Positions 1 to 14,780 are shown, numbered from the stretch's first letter. The stretch is DNA of 64,000 nt from Channallabes apus (GCA_030522415.1 CM060121.1:8179476-8243475), one strand, 5' to 3'. Notes: a model not told the origin generated them from the letters alone. Translations and numbers: made by a program.

Positions 1-530
1 ACAAAAATGGAAAAAGAATCAAAAGCAGGGAATGTACAGTACATTTCTTCCATATTATGTATATAGACACATACACTAGAGACCCATCTAAAAGTCTGGT
101 TCAAAATTTTGCCTAAATGTCCTTTTGCACCTGACGTCACTACATCTGTTCACCACCCACCCATTTTATAAATGCATTGCCACTTCTGGATGTCAAAAGG
201 GGTGTACTTATAAGATGCCAAAACCAACATACCAAACGCTTTCAGTAAGAAAAAGATCTGATAACGTTATGCTATCTCACACAACTCCTTAGTAATCGCT
301 GTCAATTATGTCATCCCAAATCGCTCCTGAACTGTCTGTGTTATTCTGTTCATGACTAACTAGCTTCTAACACGAGGTTGAATCTCAAATCCCTCTCTAA
401 CCACTGAATGAGGGCAATACTAAGTGTGTGAAACAAGAGATTCAACACACGGAATGCCTTTTAACACACAGTATATGACTGCAGATCAAAACCTGCTATC
501 CATTCACATTTCATACAAACTTCCATAATT
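1..530. other. Anonymous AT-rich sequence
   Basis: I see no gene or recognisable mobile element here. One TACAGTA heptamer lies near position 36 (see the footprint finding). The stretch runs into a LINE 3' tail. Confidence 0.5.
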
Positions 531-532
531 TC

Positions 533-622
533 TTTTGATTGTGTAAAGCTGCTTTGCATCATGACAATTGTTAAGAGCGCTATACAAATACAATTGAATA
601 GAATAGAATTTAATTGAAGCTA
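533..622 (+). mobile_element. CR1/Rex-like LINE, 3' tail only
   Basis: This short piece reads 'AAAGCTGCTTTG', then 'GACAATTGTTAAGAGCGC', then 'TATACAAATA', and ends in a degenerate GAATT-rich repeat. The same 3' terminus closes the long LINE at 48083-51790 (there on the minus strand) and recurs at 39626-39700. I therefore read it as an extremely 5'-truncated copy of that family. No coding sequence remains. Confidence 0.7.
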
Positions 623-1700
623 CATACAGTAGTGCACTAGCTTCCCATTCTATGCAATTAGATACTCCTTAGAAAAGTATGTTCCATAGCATCATGTCAT
701 TAGCAGAGATGAAAGAGTTAACGCTAACGCTAACAAAAAAAAACCAAAATCCAACAGGAATCGCATACAGTATTTGTAAACTTTCTGAGGTAATCAAATT
801 ATGATAAATCAAACTTCTGCAAATTAATATACTTACTATTATTCACATGCATGTTTCTCTTTTGAATAAGTTGTGAAGTCAGCCACAACATTCTATGAAA
901 TCACCAGGTAATCAGGTTCTGAAATGCACCTCGAACATTACTATCACTACAAATACATAGTAGCCTAATGTCAATTAATGGTACTTCTTCTGTCTGCTGT
1001 TGTGATTGACATCATGGTAGTCACATGGTCAGTGCATGCCCTTTAAACATGTACTGTAAAACGTCTCTTCTTACAGCCACTAATAATGTATAATATATAA
1101 TACTGTAACTCCACTTCCGTCTTAGCAAACATACAATAGGTTCCGTAAACTTTAACAGGTTTAGTTTAACAGGTTGATCACTGACCATAATTAATTAAAA
1201 GTCCAAAATAATCCAAATAATTTAAATCCAAATTGAGTTCCCTGACTAATTTGCACTATGTCAAAACAGTTTATACACAGTTCGTAGTTTACGTGAGGAT
1301 GGAAATGAATAAAGTGTTCAATTAAAAAGTCCATTAAATTTATGTACTTACTTAAGAACTAATTCATTGTTCCATCATCTGACAAGATTTTAAACTAGCA
1401 CTTTATTTCCATATTCCTAAATGTAAATGTACTTCTTTGGTGAAGCAGATGTTTTCTTACAGCTTTGACATTGGATAGTATCAAAACCTTTGACTTTGAT
1501 GGTACAAAAATACCCAGTGACTGAGGAACAAAGTGCTGAGTGTGAAAGTCTGTGGGATTTTCTCTATGCCAATGTCACCTTTGACTTGCTCAGTGAAGGT
1601 TAGTGCACAGATATCAGTAAAGCTGCACAACAATGCAATGCAGTTTCATTCACATGCAATTGTAACAGAAAATGAAAATAAGTGTTTTGGGGAAATAGTA
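623..1700. other. Anonymous sequence
   Basis: There is no open frame worth calling and no recognised element. TACWGTA heptamers occur near 625, 765, 1052 and 1101. Confidence 0.5.
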
Positions 1701-2010
1701 CCATATGGTTGCACAATTGTGAGCAACCTATAACCAATACTTTGTCAAAGCACCTTTTGCTTCTAATACAGCACTACTGTACGTCTTTGTGCATTATAGT
1801 CTACCAGCTTAGCACACTTTGATTTGGCAACTTTACTCCACTCGTCTATGTAATAATGCCCCACATCTATCCAGTGCCTTTTAATTATTTCACAGGTCTT
1901 TGACAGGATTTCATCTAAGGCGCAATCCAAAACATTGATTGTCTTTTTCTGAAGCCAGTCTTTTGTTGGATTTTTGCTTTGGGCAGTTATCATGCTGTCT
2001 TAGCGAGTTT
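1700..2010 (-). mobile_element. Degenerate Tc1/mariner-like element fragment
   Basis: The phrase structure (a tract about an element running into an 'ACTTTGTCAAAGCACCTTTTG' type segment and then a 'CTACCAGCTTAGCACAC' segment) resembles the antisense of teleost Tc1-like non-autonomous elements. No terminal repeat could be placed and no coding frame survives. I am moderately unsure; it could be another old DNA transposon. Confidence 0.35.
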
Positions 2011-4569
2011 GTACCAGGCCCAAGAATGATTGCTTGCCCCTCCCCACTCCTCCGCTGGCCAGCGATTATATTGTTCTCCATTCTTGGGTACACTTGCGTA
2101 TTTACACTGTCCGATACAGCAGGTGGTGTTACATGTATGCACCTTTATTGTTTGTGGGACGCCATTAAACAAAATAGAAGAGAAGAACAAGAAAGTTAAC
2201 TTTTATGTTATATATATTCCAGAAAAAATGTCAAAAGCGACTCTGCTACCGTTTCCTTGAACACCAGGCCGACCACACTTCTAACATGGCAGCAAATTGA
2301 CTGCTCAAATTCCTGGTATCTAAGATACCTTTGTTCCTCTTGAGTTAAGCATCCATGTTTAAATCATCTCAAATTTTTTTTATGGAATTCTTTGGGGTCT
2401 CAGACCCTCTATCTTGCCACTTCTTCCTTTAGCATTGGATCTCTAATGATGTTACTGATTACTCTTTGCCTTCAGTATTGTTGGTGGATTCTAGAACAAC
2501 TACTGCCTTATTTCTCACCAGAATGCAGAATTCACTCGCTTGTTTGTTGCAAAATCTTGGCTGATCAGTCGTGCATATAATTTATCAAGGACACTCCTAT
2601 CCTAATGCCCAATTCCATTTCTCACGTATTCTAGAAAAGCTTCGGAAGCTTCCAAAACCAATAATCCTTTATTTGAAATAAGCTTCTGCTGAACTCTCCA
2701 CCTCACCCAGCAATCTTAGAAAGAAATATTGCACAACATTTCTATCACACTCCTTGCATATTTTTTTATTTTATCAATTGCTCTATATTCAACTTCTTTT
2801 TTTTTATTTTGACATTAGGTTCCCAAGGATTTGCACCATGTTCAGTGCAGAATGTAATTATTATGTATTTGGTGACCTGATAGTCTATCATATAAGAAGG
2901 CAGCATCCAGGACGTACCCTGCAAAGTGCTCAACCAAAAAAGTTTGTATTGACAGCATTTTTTATATATGAAACTGTATTAGGTCATAATTAATATCACA
3001 ATTACCCACTGCTGTCTCTATCAAGACATAGACTCACAGTATCCACTTGCTTTTTATATCAACCAAATATTTATGCTTCAAGCTCAGTTCATACTGTACT
3101 CTGGATATGCTGCATAATGGTAATGGTGAAGAACAAAATCCTCCAAATTCAAGCTACAGTAGCACATTCTACACCGACATGAACACAGTGGACGATTACA
3201 AACTCATGCTGCTTAATAGCAAGAATCAACAGAAACCATGGCCTTATACACACTTAAACTTTCAGAGCACGAAGTTTCCAGAGCATTCAGAGTTTATTAA
3301 CTCTGAGATCAATTCATTTAAACACACACAAGATAAGGAAACTGTTTCCTTTTATTTATTTCAGTTTACTCTGCTGACACAAAACCTAGCTATCTCCACT
3401 TGAACCCTACATACTTACTCAGAATAAATTATTATTATTTTCTTTTTTTCAAATCTGTGTGCTATCTTATGGAGCTGTCAAAAAAACATAAAAAGGGATA
3501 ATTTATTGTTTCGTCTTATGCTGTTGTTTTTATTTCACTTCCTGCAAAGTTTTTTTTTTTTTTACAATTGAAAGTGAAACTCTCACATATTCTAGTTTCA
3601 TTACATGTAAAATGAAACAGTACAAGCCTTGTTTTTTATTCATTTTCATGATTATGGATTACGGCTCATGAAAATCGAGTTCAAAAGCCAAGTTGAATGT
3701 GCAGACCAAAGCAACCTCCGTGGCAACCAAAGCAGACAAAAGAACAACAACACGGTATAATTACTGTGTATCTTGCGGTCTAGTTCAGTACTGCTGACCT
3801 GATAGTTGTCCAAGAGACGATTATTGGCACGCTCCACAAGGAGGATAATCCACTGAAGGTCACTGCTGAAAGAACTAGCTGTTTGCAGAGTGCTATATCA
3901 AAGCATACTCATGCAAAGTTAACTAGAAGGCAAAAGTGTGGTAAGAAATGGTGCACAAGGAGCAGAGAATATCATCCTTAAGAATATCATTGCAACGCTG
4001 ATTTACAGGAAGAACATGGGAGAGTTTAACAAGGAGTGGGTGAGGTTGAAGTCAGTGCATCAAGAGCCATCATGCATAGATTTTTTTCAGGAAATGGGCT
4101 ACAACTGTTGCATTCCTTTCGTCTAGCCATTCCTGAACTAGAGACAAAAGCATCTTACATGGGCTAAAAAGGAAAAGAACAAGACAGTTACTCAATGGTC
4201 CAAAGTCCTCTGAGCATTTTATTTGGAAATCAAGGTCCCAGAGTTTGAAGGAAGAGTGGAGAGGCACAAAATTAGAGTTGTTTGAAATCCCATAGTTGAT
4301 CATTTGGGGTGACATGTCATCCACTGGTGTTGGTCCATTTTCTAATGGTTCTAGTTTTCTAATGTCCAAAGTTACATCAGACAGGAGATTTTAGAACACT
4401 TAATGCATCCCATTGGTTCTCAGTTGAATTGGGATCTGGGGAGATTTTAAGGCAGGTTAGGAGACCTTGGGCTCTTTACTTACCTCTCCCCATAGGAATA
4501 AATGTGCCTTAAGTGCCCTTGATTCTGTCATAAAATGTATGTATGTATGTATGTATATGTATGTATGTA
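2010..4569. other. Anonymous sequence before the Tc1 element
   Basis: Several short open frames exist, but none has protein-like composition or splice context. TACWGTA heptamers lie near 3091 and 3153. A short (ATGT)n run at about 4535-4567 directly abuts the Tc1 insertion site. Confidence 0.5.
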
Positions 4570-6066
<1,497 letters not shown>

Positions 6067-6237
6067 TTGCGTGTGATTATGTGATGGTGTGTGTCGTATA
6101 GTGGGATTGTGCTTATACCCTATGCTTGAATTTGGTTGTGAGGGGGCATCATTTTAGATTCCATATGGAAGTACAGTCCGTGAAGCGAAATACTCAATGT
6201 CATGATTAAGATTTTAACTTCTGCTGTGCTGACACTT

Positions 6238-6362
6238 TCATTCATTCATCTTTTATACCGCTTTATCCTGTATTTAGGGTCGCGGGGACCTGGAGTCTAT
6301 CCCAGGAGACTCAGGGCACGAGGCAGGGTACACCCTGGACAGCGTGCCAATCCATCGCAGAG
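6238..6362 (-). mobile_element. 5'-truncated Mermaid-like SINE with 12-bp target duplication
   Basis: On the minus strand this is the 3' third of the SINE seen complete at 37018 and 43515 (from 'GATGGATTGGCACGCTG' to the GAATGAATGA tail). It is flanked by perfect 12-bp direct repeats, GTGCTGACACTT, at 6226-6237 and 6363-6374. That shows insertion as an already truncated RNA copy rather than later decay. Confidence 0.92.
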
Positions 6363-6374
6363 GTGCTGACACTT

Positions 6375-8013
6375 GTCCTGGATAAATAGCCTTTTCATAC
6401 AGTCACCTTCGAAATGATGACATTCTGACAAGGTGGATAAAAATAACTTTATAAAAAATGTTTTAAAAAATAAAAAATTGGGTAGCTTAGCCTCACACTC
6501 AACATGTGACAGAAATCATTCAGTAATGCTTAATGTAGTTGGAAAATACAGTACAGAGCAAAGAATTTGCAACTTCTCCATATTCCATAATACTCCATAT
6601 TCGTAAACAGAATCCATATACAGAAATCCATGTCCATATGTAGAAATCCATGTCCATACCCAGAATCTCTCCAAATCCTTCATGGTCCTGCATCTACTTT
6701 TATCCTGTATGTTTGTCTAATCCATCTCTATCAAGTGTGCCAATAATTCTGGAGCTGACTGTATAGCATACACAACTCTGTACAATGCCACAATCAAATG
6801 TCAGCATGTGTTATTACATTCCACTCTTCAGCCCTTCATGACTTTGGACAGAAGTATGGGTAAGGCATAAATAAATATAACTTTATGTGACACCTCCAGT
6901 CAGTTGGGTGGTGAATGAACACAGTAGTCAAGTATGTGAATGTTGGATCTTGTTTTTCTTTCTTTTTTTCTTTCTTTTCTAATGCATATGCTTCAAAGAG
7001 CAATTTCAAGTGTGGTTCATCTCACACAAACAAATAGGAGATATAAAGTAACAGTTCTGCTAGTTGGTTGGTTTCAGCCTCAATTCTACTGGTAATTACT
7101 GTATTTCAGCCTCTCGTTTAATTTGGATCTGTCATTAAGATAATGCTCTCAGTGTCAGACTTTATGAGGCTAGTGTGAAAAGATAGAGTTCAAAAAGACA
7201 TCCATTTGCAAGACCAGAGTGGATTGGGGTTTTTAGACGTACCATCAGCATCACTAGAGCAACTTTCACGACAGTTCCACTGAGTAAGTTAGAGCTTGAC
7301 GTGTGGAGTTAAATGAGGACTACGGTATGTCTCCCCGTCCATCTCTATACAGCTGAGTGTCCTTGCTGTTTTTTTGTTTTGTTGTTGTTGTTTTTTTTTT
7401 AATGAAGTACTGCAAAGCACGGAGTTTTGCTCTGATTATGGATGCATATTAAATTTTGCTTCTTGCTTCTGAAGGTCACTCCCCTGCAGTGTTTGAAAAT
7501 GCTGTCCAAGACCACCCACACACTATTGCAATTAGAGAAAAACCCTTTTTTGTTTTTCAAACAACATTTTGTAGTGCATTATATTCTTGCATCTGCTCTG
7601 GTAGGTGCTGCAGCACCTCTTGGGCTTCCCCCAACAGCAGGAACAGACAGCACTCTGACTACCTACTCATTTTCAGGCCAGCCTAAAAAAGCTCCCAGTG
7701 CCTTTTAGCTTATCCTGTCAAGGCATCTGAATGTTGGTGATCTGGGGTAGTATTAGCATGCCAAAGGGGTGCGGACAATGGGACAATGGTGGCTCTTTAT
7801 CACTAGTTAGAAGTCTGGGTTTTAAGCCCTTAGCACTGCCAAGATGCCAATGTTGGGCCCTTGTGCAAAGCCCTTAACTCTCTCTGCTGCCTTTTTATGG
7901 CTGAAATCTGCACAGAGAACAGATATTCTACCAAGCTAATGTCCCATTTATGAGGGTGATCATTTCCTGCATGATACATTATTTGTTGATATCTGTCCTG
8001 GTTTAAGGCACTA
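6375..8013. other. Anonymous sequence
   Basis: No gene is supported. Two overlapping frames near 7442-7708 have low-information composition and no splice context. A short piece at about 7835-7900 resembles the middle of the tRNA-derived SINE found at 22617 (AGCACTGCCAAG, then TTGGGCCCTTG). TACWGTA heptamers lie near 6547 and 7097. Confidence 0.45.
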
Positions 8014-9899
8014 CGTTCTAAGGTAGGGAATGAGGACACAGGATGTAGCCATTGAATGATGTTGATGTTCTAAGGAAGGGAATGAGGACACAGGATGTAG
8101 CCATTGAATGATGTTGATGTTCTAAGGTAGGGAATGAGAACACAGGATGGTAGCCAATGAATGGCGTTGACGTTCTAAGGAAGGGAATGAGGACACAGGA
8201 TGTAACCATTGAATAGCGTTGATGTTCTAAGAAAGGGAATGAGGACACAGGATGTAGCCATTGAATGATGTTGATGTTCTAAGGTAGGGAATGAGAACAC
8301 AGGATGTAGCCATTGAATGGCGTTGATGTTCTAAGGAAGGGAATGAGGACACAGGATGGTAGCCAATGAATGGCGTTGATGTTCTAAGGAAGGGAATGAG
8401 GACACAGGATGTAGTCATTGAATGGCGTTGATGTTCTAAGGACGGGAATGAGAACACAGGATGGTAGCCAATGAATGGCGTTGACGTTCTAAGGAAGGGA
8501 ATGAGGACACAGGATGTAACCATTGAATAGCGTTGATGTTCTAAGAAAGGGAATGAGGACACAGGATGTAGCCATTGAATGGCGTTGATGTTCTAAGGTA
8601 GGGAATGAGAACACAGGATGGTAGCCAATGAATGGCGTTGACATTCTAAGGAAGGGAATGAGGACACAGGATGTAACCATTGAATAGCGTTGATGTTCTA
8701 AGAAAGGGAATGAGGACACAGGATGTAGCCATTGAATGATGTTGATGTTCTAAGGTAGGGAATGAGAACACAGGATGTAGCCATTGAATGGCGTTGATGT
8801 TCTAAGGACGGGAATGAGAACACAGGATGGTAGCCAATGAATGGCGTTGACGTTCTAAGGAAGGGAATGAGGACACAGGATGTAACCATTGAATAGCGTT
8901 GATGTTCTAAGAAAGGGAATGAGGACACAGGATGTAGCCATTGAATGATGTTGATGTTCTAAGGTAGGGAATGAGACACAGGATGTAACCATTGAATAGC
9001 GTTGATGTTCTAAGGTAGGGAATGAGAACACAGGATGTAGCCATTGAATGATGTTGATGTTCTAAGGTAGGGAATGAGAACACAGGATGTAGCCATTGAA
9101 TGGCGTTGATGTTCTAAGGACGGGAATGAGAACACAGGATGGTAGCCAATGAATGGCGTTGACGTTCTAAGGAAGGGAATGAGGACACAGGATGTAACCA
9201 TTGAATAGCGTTGATGTTCTAAGAAAGGGAATGAGGACACAGGATGTAGCCATTGAATGGCGTTGATGTTCTAAGGAAGGGAATGAGGAGACAGGATGTA
9301 GCCATTGAATGATGTTGATGTTCTAAGGTAGGGAATGAGAACACAGGATGGTAGCCAATGAATGGCGTTGACATTCTAAGGAAGGGAATGAGGACACAGG
9401 ATGTAACCATTGAATAGCGTTGATGTTCTAAGAAAGGGAATGAGGACACAGGATGTAGCCATTGAATGATGTTGATGTTCTAAGAAAGGGAATGAGGACA
9501 CAGGATGTAGCCATTGAATAATGTTGATGTTCTAAGGTAGGGAATGAGAACACAGGATGTAGCCATTGAATGGCGTCGATGTTCTAAGGACGGGAATGAG
9601 AACACAGGATGGTAGCCAATGAATGGCGTTGATGTTCTAAGGAAGGGAATGAGGACACAGGATGTAGCCATTGAATGGCGTTGATGTTCTAAGGACGGGA
9701 ATGAGAACACAGGATGGTAGCCAATGAATGGCGTTGACGTTCTGAGGAAGGGAATGAGGACACAGGATGTAACCATTGAATAGCGTTGATGTTCTAAGAA
9801 AGGGAATGAGGACACAGGATGTAGCCATTGAATGGCGTTGATGTTCTAAGGTAGGGAATGAGGACACAGGATGTAGCCATTGAATGGCGTTGATGTTCT
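8014..9899. repeat. 52-bp minisatellite, about 36 copies, with higher-order structure
   Basis: The unit runs from GTTCTAAGG through GGGAATGAGGACACAGGAT and GTAGCCATTGAATG to GTTGAT, 52 bp long. Variants carry an extra G (GGATGGTAGCCAATG, 53 bp), ATGATGTT versus ATGGCGTT, and AAGAAAGGG versus AAGGAAGGG. A distinctive pair of units (TAACCATTGAATAGCG followed by TTCTAAGAAAGGG) recurs at about 8203, 8517, 8674, 8883, 9195, 9404 and 9770, so the array grew in blocks of roughly 3 to 7 units. The unit length is not a multiple of three. The open frames on the minus strand are a by-product of stop-free repeats, not a gene. Confidence 0.97.
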
Positions 9900-10919
9900 T
9901 TAATTAATTTCTCTTTTTTTAATGAATAGGTTCTAATTAACACTTTTCAGCTCAAAACATCTTACAACGACTTGAAGTGATTAGTAGAAAGAACCTTTGG
10001 GCGTTCAGAAGGTAAAAAATTTAAGCCCCAACCCCACCAAGCTGCTATTACTGGACCCCTGAGACAGGTCCTTAGAGCAATTAGGATGCTGTTGGGGTGT
10101 TGTTTTATACTGTAGCTGAGCCTGCACTCTGACCCTAGCTGTCTAACAAGCTCTAAACTGTGAAAAAAAAAATTTTCACTGCAGGAGAACTGAGAATAAA
10201 AGATTTAGGAATAAAAGATAAAGATGAAGGATTTCCTCAAGCCTGTTTCACTCAGAGCTTGCCCCACACCCCTGTTACCGTAGAGAATAAACACATTCGA
10301 GAAAAATGTTGTCTATTAGATGTACTGATATTTTACAGCTTGCTACATTGGAAGTCCTACATGGCTGATCCTCAATTTGCTTATGTTTGGCATCTGTATA
10401 TTTTATAACTGATGTTCTCGCAAGCGGGAGATGTATTACTTCGGGTATAAAAAGCAGAAATTCACTAGGTCAAGAAGCACAATGGGAGCCAGTCGGCTGT
10501 GTGCGAGGAGCGAATTCTCATTTTTTAAGCCAATGAAAAATGTTTTAAAGTATTTCTGCTGTTGGGCTGCAACTATCTACAGAGCATGACCTGCTTTACG
10601 CCATTATGTACAACTGAATAGAGGCACAGAGGGAACGCAGCAAGCGAAGCCAATGGAGCAGTACTGTTGTTAAAAAAAAAAAAAAAAAAAAAATATTTTT
10701 ATTTCCTTCCTTTACCTTTTGGTGCGTGTCCTCAGCAGCAGATTAAGTAATGACTGGGTATGGAATTAGCAACTGTAAAATAAAGGATGTAATTAACACA
10801 GTCCAATACCACACACACACACACACACGCACGCAATACTGTTTGGGGTTCCACTTCTACAGCTTTACCGCAGCAGGAGATTGCAGCTGCAAGTGGAATT
10901 TTTTTAAAGAAATCCTCAA

Positions 10920-10957
<38 letters not shown>

Positions 10958-11600
10958 CATATATAAATATTGATTCATCACTTCTGGGAAAATTCTGAGT
11001 TTGATGACGCATCCAGAACGTGTCATCCAATCAAATAACTGTTCTATGCAGGGGCAGGCATTGCTCTGTGGTAGCATTTGGTGCATTGTGGGTGTTTGTC
11101 TTCCTGCAAACTATTGCCTCTTTATTTGGTATTAAACAAGAATGATATTCTACGTTTATATACTGATGGAAATATTATATCAGTAATATCAAATACTACT
11201 ATTTAATCTACCATTCAACGTGTTCCGTTGTTGATCTTACAGCTCTCTTTCAGCATCTGTGCCTCTAACAGTCAACAGATGGCACAACTACAGAACCGCT
11301 CATTAAAGTCAGAATGTGTGGATGGAAGTGATGTTGCGAAATCCTCTACAGTTTAAAAAGGGTTAAATAAAGGCATATATTTATATAGTTTATCTAGTAT
11401 ATATTATCTAACTTTATATTGATCGATCAGATTTGTTTAGATTCATTAGTGACATGGCATATATTTTAAAAAAAATTCATTATTATTATTATTATTATAG
11501 TCTGTTCACGTGCGACCAGGCGACAGATACTTCCCACCCTGGAGGTATATCTGTCATTTCTATGGCTGTTGAGGCTGTTTTAAGGGGTTGAGTTCCCAGT
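9900..11600. other. Anonymous sequence with simple repeats
   Basis: It holds a poly(A) run (about 10671-10693), a CA run (10811-10830) and a TA run (10925-10953). No gene is supported; the 82-codon frame at 10160 has no recognisable features. A TACTGTA heptamer lies near 10109. Confidence 0.5.
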
Positions 11601-11604
11601 ACGA

Positions 11605-11808
11605 TGCCTGATTGTCATTCACACACTACAGGCAATTTAGGAACACCAATTAACCTAAGGTGCATGTGTTTGGATTGTGAGTACCCAGAGGAAACCCACC
11701 AAAAATGGGGAGAACATCCAAATTCCATGCACACAGGCCGAGACAGGAATCGAACCCAGAACCTGGAATTGCAAGACAACAGTGCTAACCACTAAACCAC
11801 TGTGATCA
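11605..11808 (-). mobile_element. Mermaid-like SINE, 5' half, diverged
   Basis: On the minus strand it starts with a tRNA-like head (TGGTTTAGTGGTTAGCACTG, then an internal box AGGTTCTGGGTTCGATTCC-type sequence) and continues through the 'TGGGTTTCCTCTGGGTACTC' region. The 3' third is missing. It is clearly older than the copies at 37018 and 43515. Confidence 0.85.
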
Positions 11809-11814
11809 CTGCAA

Positions 11815-12164
11815 GCTGGAATGTTACTGCCTGTAAATCACTTCATGGCATAAATAACTTTAAATCCAAGGTTCAAAAAGAAATGTTAGCCTAAATAATC
11901 ACAACATGACTCCCCAGGCTTTGTTCTCCAGGGGATAAACATTTGTCTGCAGTACCCTTGAAATGACTAGAGTATTATAGCAGCGCTCGCAGTGCTATTC
12001 AAACTACACATTAGCCCTTTAATTATTATGTAATGAAAAGGTCAGATTTGTCTCCATCTATAAATCACACTATTGAGCAGCAGCATTAAAATCAGGTGAC
12101 AATAAAGTGATCTATTATGTCATGAAAGAACGTTTAAAAGTCACAGCTAGCCCCGGACCCTCCT

Positions 12165-12198
<34 letters not shown>

Positions 12199-12302
12199 CT
12201 TTCTTCCTTTGAGGTGTGTTTTGGCCTTTGTGGGAACCAAGAGTCCCAGTAATGATTGAAATACATGACAGTTTGACCTTGTGGAGACATTTGCCTAGAC
12301 GA

Positions 12303-12343
<41 letters not shown>

Positions 12344-13238
12344 TAGAAACACATTGGAACAGCCAGCAGAATGAAGGCATATCACCATGGAAACAGGCAA
12401 TGGAATGGTTCTGGTTGTGCGTATACAGTATGTGAAAGTCATAAATACAGATAGGTTAGGGTTTGTTCTTGTTAATTGATGCAGTTTAGCGCAACATATT
12501 TAGGAACGTCATTTGAGTGAATGGTTGGAGGGGCATGTTTGGGTGTCTGCATGCGTGGGTGCGTGTGAGAGAGAGAAAGAGAGAGAGAGTTTCTTTTTTT
12601 GCCGCAGGATTATACTCTTTGACCAATAACTGGAGGCTTTTTTTGGGTCATAAATCGGATAAATCCACATTAATCTCCCAGACATTGTTGATAGAAAAGC
12701 CCAGGCAGTAGGTTCGATGCCTGCTGGGATAATCTGTCTAACAGAGTAAGGAGGTTTTTAGTGCATCACAGTACCTGCTCACAGCTTCCCATTCTTAAAA
12801 ATGGATGACATTCAATCAGGATTGCTAATTGATTAGGACATTTGGAACTAAATACAATTAATTCTAAGTGATCTATGTGGAGTTTGGTATTTTGTGCACT
12901 GTCATTAATGTGTTGTATAATGAAAGTACATACATTACATTAATTCTGTAATGAAACTGCTACGATTGCAACAAATTGTATTGTGCACCAAACTATTTTC
13001 TAGCTTTAACTACACTGTAAACCCGAATAAGTTGGTAAAACTCAGAAACTTTGAGGTAATCATTTACATCAAATTTTTTTAAGTAATAATGTTTCCAGTT
13101 TTAAGTAAACAGAGCTATAAGTTTTTGAGTTTGTTGTACTCATTCATATTAATCGTTCTTTACTTGCATTATTAAGAAGCCTTACTCATACTATTTAATA
13201 GCAATTATAATTTTTTTTAGTTGTTGCAAATCAAATAA
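11815..13238. other. Anonymous sequence with (CT)n and (GT)n
   Basis: It contains a CT-rich run at 12163-12199 and a (GT)n run at about 12307-12342. The open frames overlapping them are repeat artefacts. A TACAGTA heptamer lies near 12424. I see no gene. Confidence 0.5.
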
Positions 13239-13462
13239 ATTGTCGTTGGTCTCTCGGGTTGCTCCTGGAAATGGGTCGCTACAGCAGACAATCTGGTCCG
13301 CGCACAAGCTTGGCACAGGTTTTACACCAGATGCCCTTCCTGACACAACCCTCCCATTTTATCTGGGCTTGGGACAGGCACTTCATCCAGTTGTTGGGAT
13401 TCAAACCCAGGCCTTTCGCATAGCAGGCGAAACACCTACCACTGAGCTACAGTACCGGTGCC
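13239..13462 (-). mobile_element. tRNA-derived SINE with AAC-type tail, older copy
   Basis: On the minus strand it begins 'GGCACCGGTACTGTAGCTCA', a tRNA-like head with GTGGTAGGTGTTTCGCC, and ends in 'GAGCAACCCGAGAGACCAACG'. The sister copy at 24915-25156 is better preserved. Compared with that copy, the head carries a TACAGTA heptamer (13448-13454) that looks like a 5-bp insertion. No clear target duplication was found. Confidence 0.85.
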
Positions 13463-13779
13463 TTATTGCCCTGATGACGTCAGACACAAAATCGCTAGTC
13501 TGAAAGATTTTAAGTTGGTGGAACTTTAAGGTGACAGTTACTGTTACTTAAGTACTTACAGATATTTAAAATATCAAATTTGTTCAGCTAACTTGAAACA
13601 TGTCATTTCTACAAACTCAAATATCAAAAAGTTCTAAATACAGTACTGATCAAGGTCTATTAATTTGAACTAATTGTAATTATTTAAGTTAAAAGTACAC
13701 AATATGTTTAATTACTTTGAGCATTAGTGTTTACAGTATTGTATGTTAAAATGTTAAAACGTCAGACATGCTGATTTTA

Positions 13780-13900
13780 CTTGCAACATCGAGTAGCTGA
13801 ACAGAGCTATGTGAACATGCAAACACACACAATCCTGGGTGGGATTCAAACCCAACCTTGGAGGTGTGAGGCCACAGTACCGACCAGAGACCTGATTAAT
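13780..13900 (-). mobile_element. Possible SINE head fragment
   Basis: The segment CACCTCCAAGGTTGGGTTTGA (minus strand) resembles the internal promoter region of the Mermaid-like SINE. It is short and diverged, so the call is weak. Confidence 0.3.
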
Positions 13901-14550
13901 TACATTACATTAATGCTAGTTGCATTAAGGAATTGTTCTTTACCAATCATGAACAGAAGCAAAATGTTCCCCTTCCCCTCTATGTATGTTTACTTCTACA
14001 GTAGAAATGATCAAATCATATGTAAGCTTTACATATTGAATGGATTATAAATGGATTACTCTTCCCTCTCCACCCTTTTGATTGAACATTAATTCAAATT
14101 GGGCCAGATAAGTTCAGCCTGTTCCAATTGTGTTTACAATTTTGCTATTATTAGTGGAATATAAGGTTTGATGTAGACACACAGATGAATGGCGTTTCTG
14201 CTTTAGTAGCTATTCTGCTCACTAACAGTTGAAGGTTATGTAGGTTATTTTGGTTCTGTAAATAAGTGTTCCATTTCATCCTTTCCTCCTTTTTTCCTTT
14301 TCTACCACTAGTCATGATCATCAGATTGGAACCATGACTTGCTGTCACCTCATGTGTATAAACGGTTCCCACATCATATGCTTGGTCAGACAGGTCTTCA
14401 TGGTGGTATGGTGGTCTTCGGCTATACTGTATGTGGTTCTAGTTAAATATGTAACATTCTATTCTATATTCATTTAGAACTAGTGAACTCCATTTATTAA
14501 CATCTCTGGGACATTTTTTAAATTGTAAATTAGCCAGTCCGTTCAATTCT

Positions 14551-14658
14551 GCTTATATCATATTTTCTGAATATATCATATTTTCTGCTTATATCATATT
14601 TTCTGGATATATCATATTTTCTGGATATATCATATTTTCTGCTTATATCATATTTTCG
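14551..14658. repeat. 18-bp tandem repeat, six copies
   Basis: The unit ATATCATATTTTCTG plus three variable bases (CTT, AAT or GAT) repeats six times. The last copy runs into TCGGTTTTGTGG. The 25 bp at 14643-14667 recur exactly at 15140-15164. Confidence 0.93.
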
Positions 14659-14780
14659 GTTTTGTGGACTGGAGATCCTAAACAGAAGATTCCAGAGCTT
14701 TATTAGAAATTAGGTGTGAGCCACTTGCAAGTTCCTAAAAACTGTTTTTCCTTTGCAAGTTTTTCCTTTTCTTTTTTGGT

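Noticed and set aside
7442..7708. Possible upstream SLC2A exon
   Set aside because: The hydrophobic stretch resembles a membrane segment, but there are no GLUT motifs and no usable splice pair.
8018..9867. Six or more minus-strand frames of 76-111 codons (MSSFPFLEH... repeats)
   Set aside because: They lie entirely in a 52-bp minisatellite whose length is not a multiple of three. The frames exist because the units lack stops.
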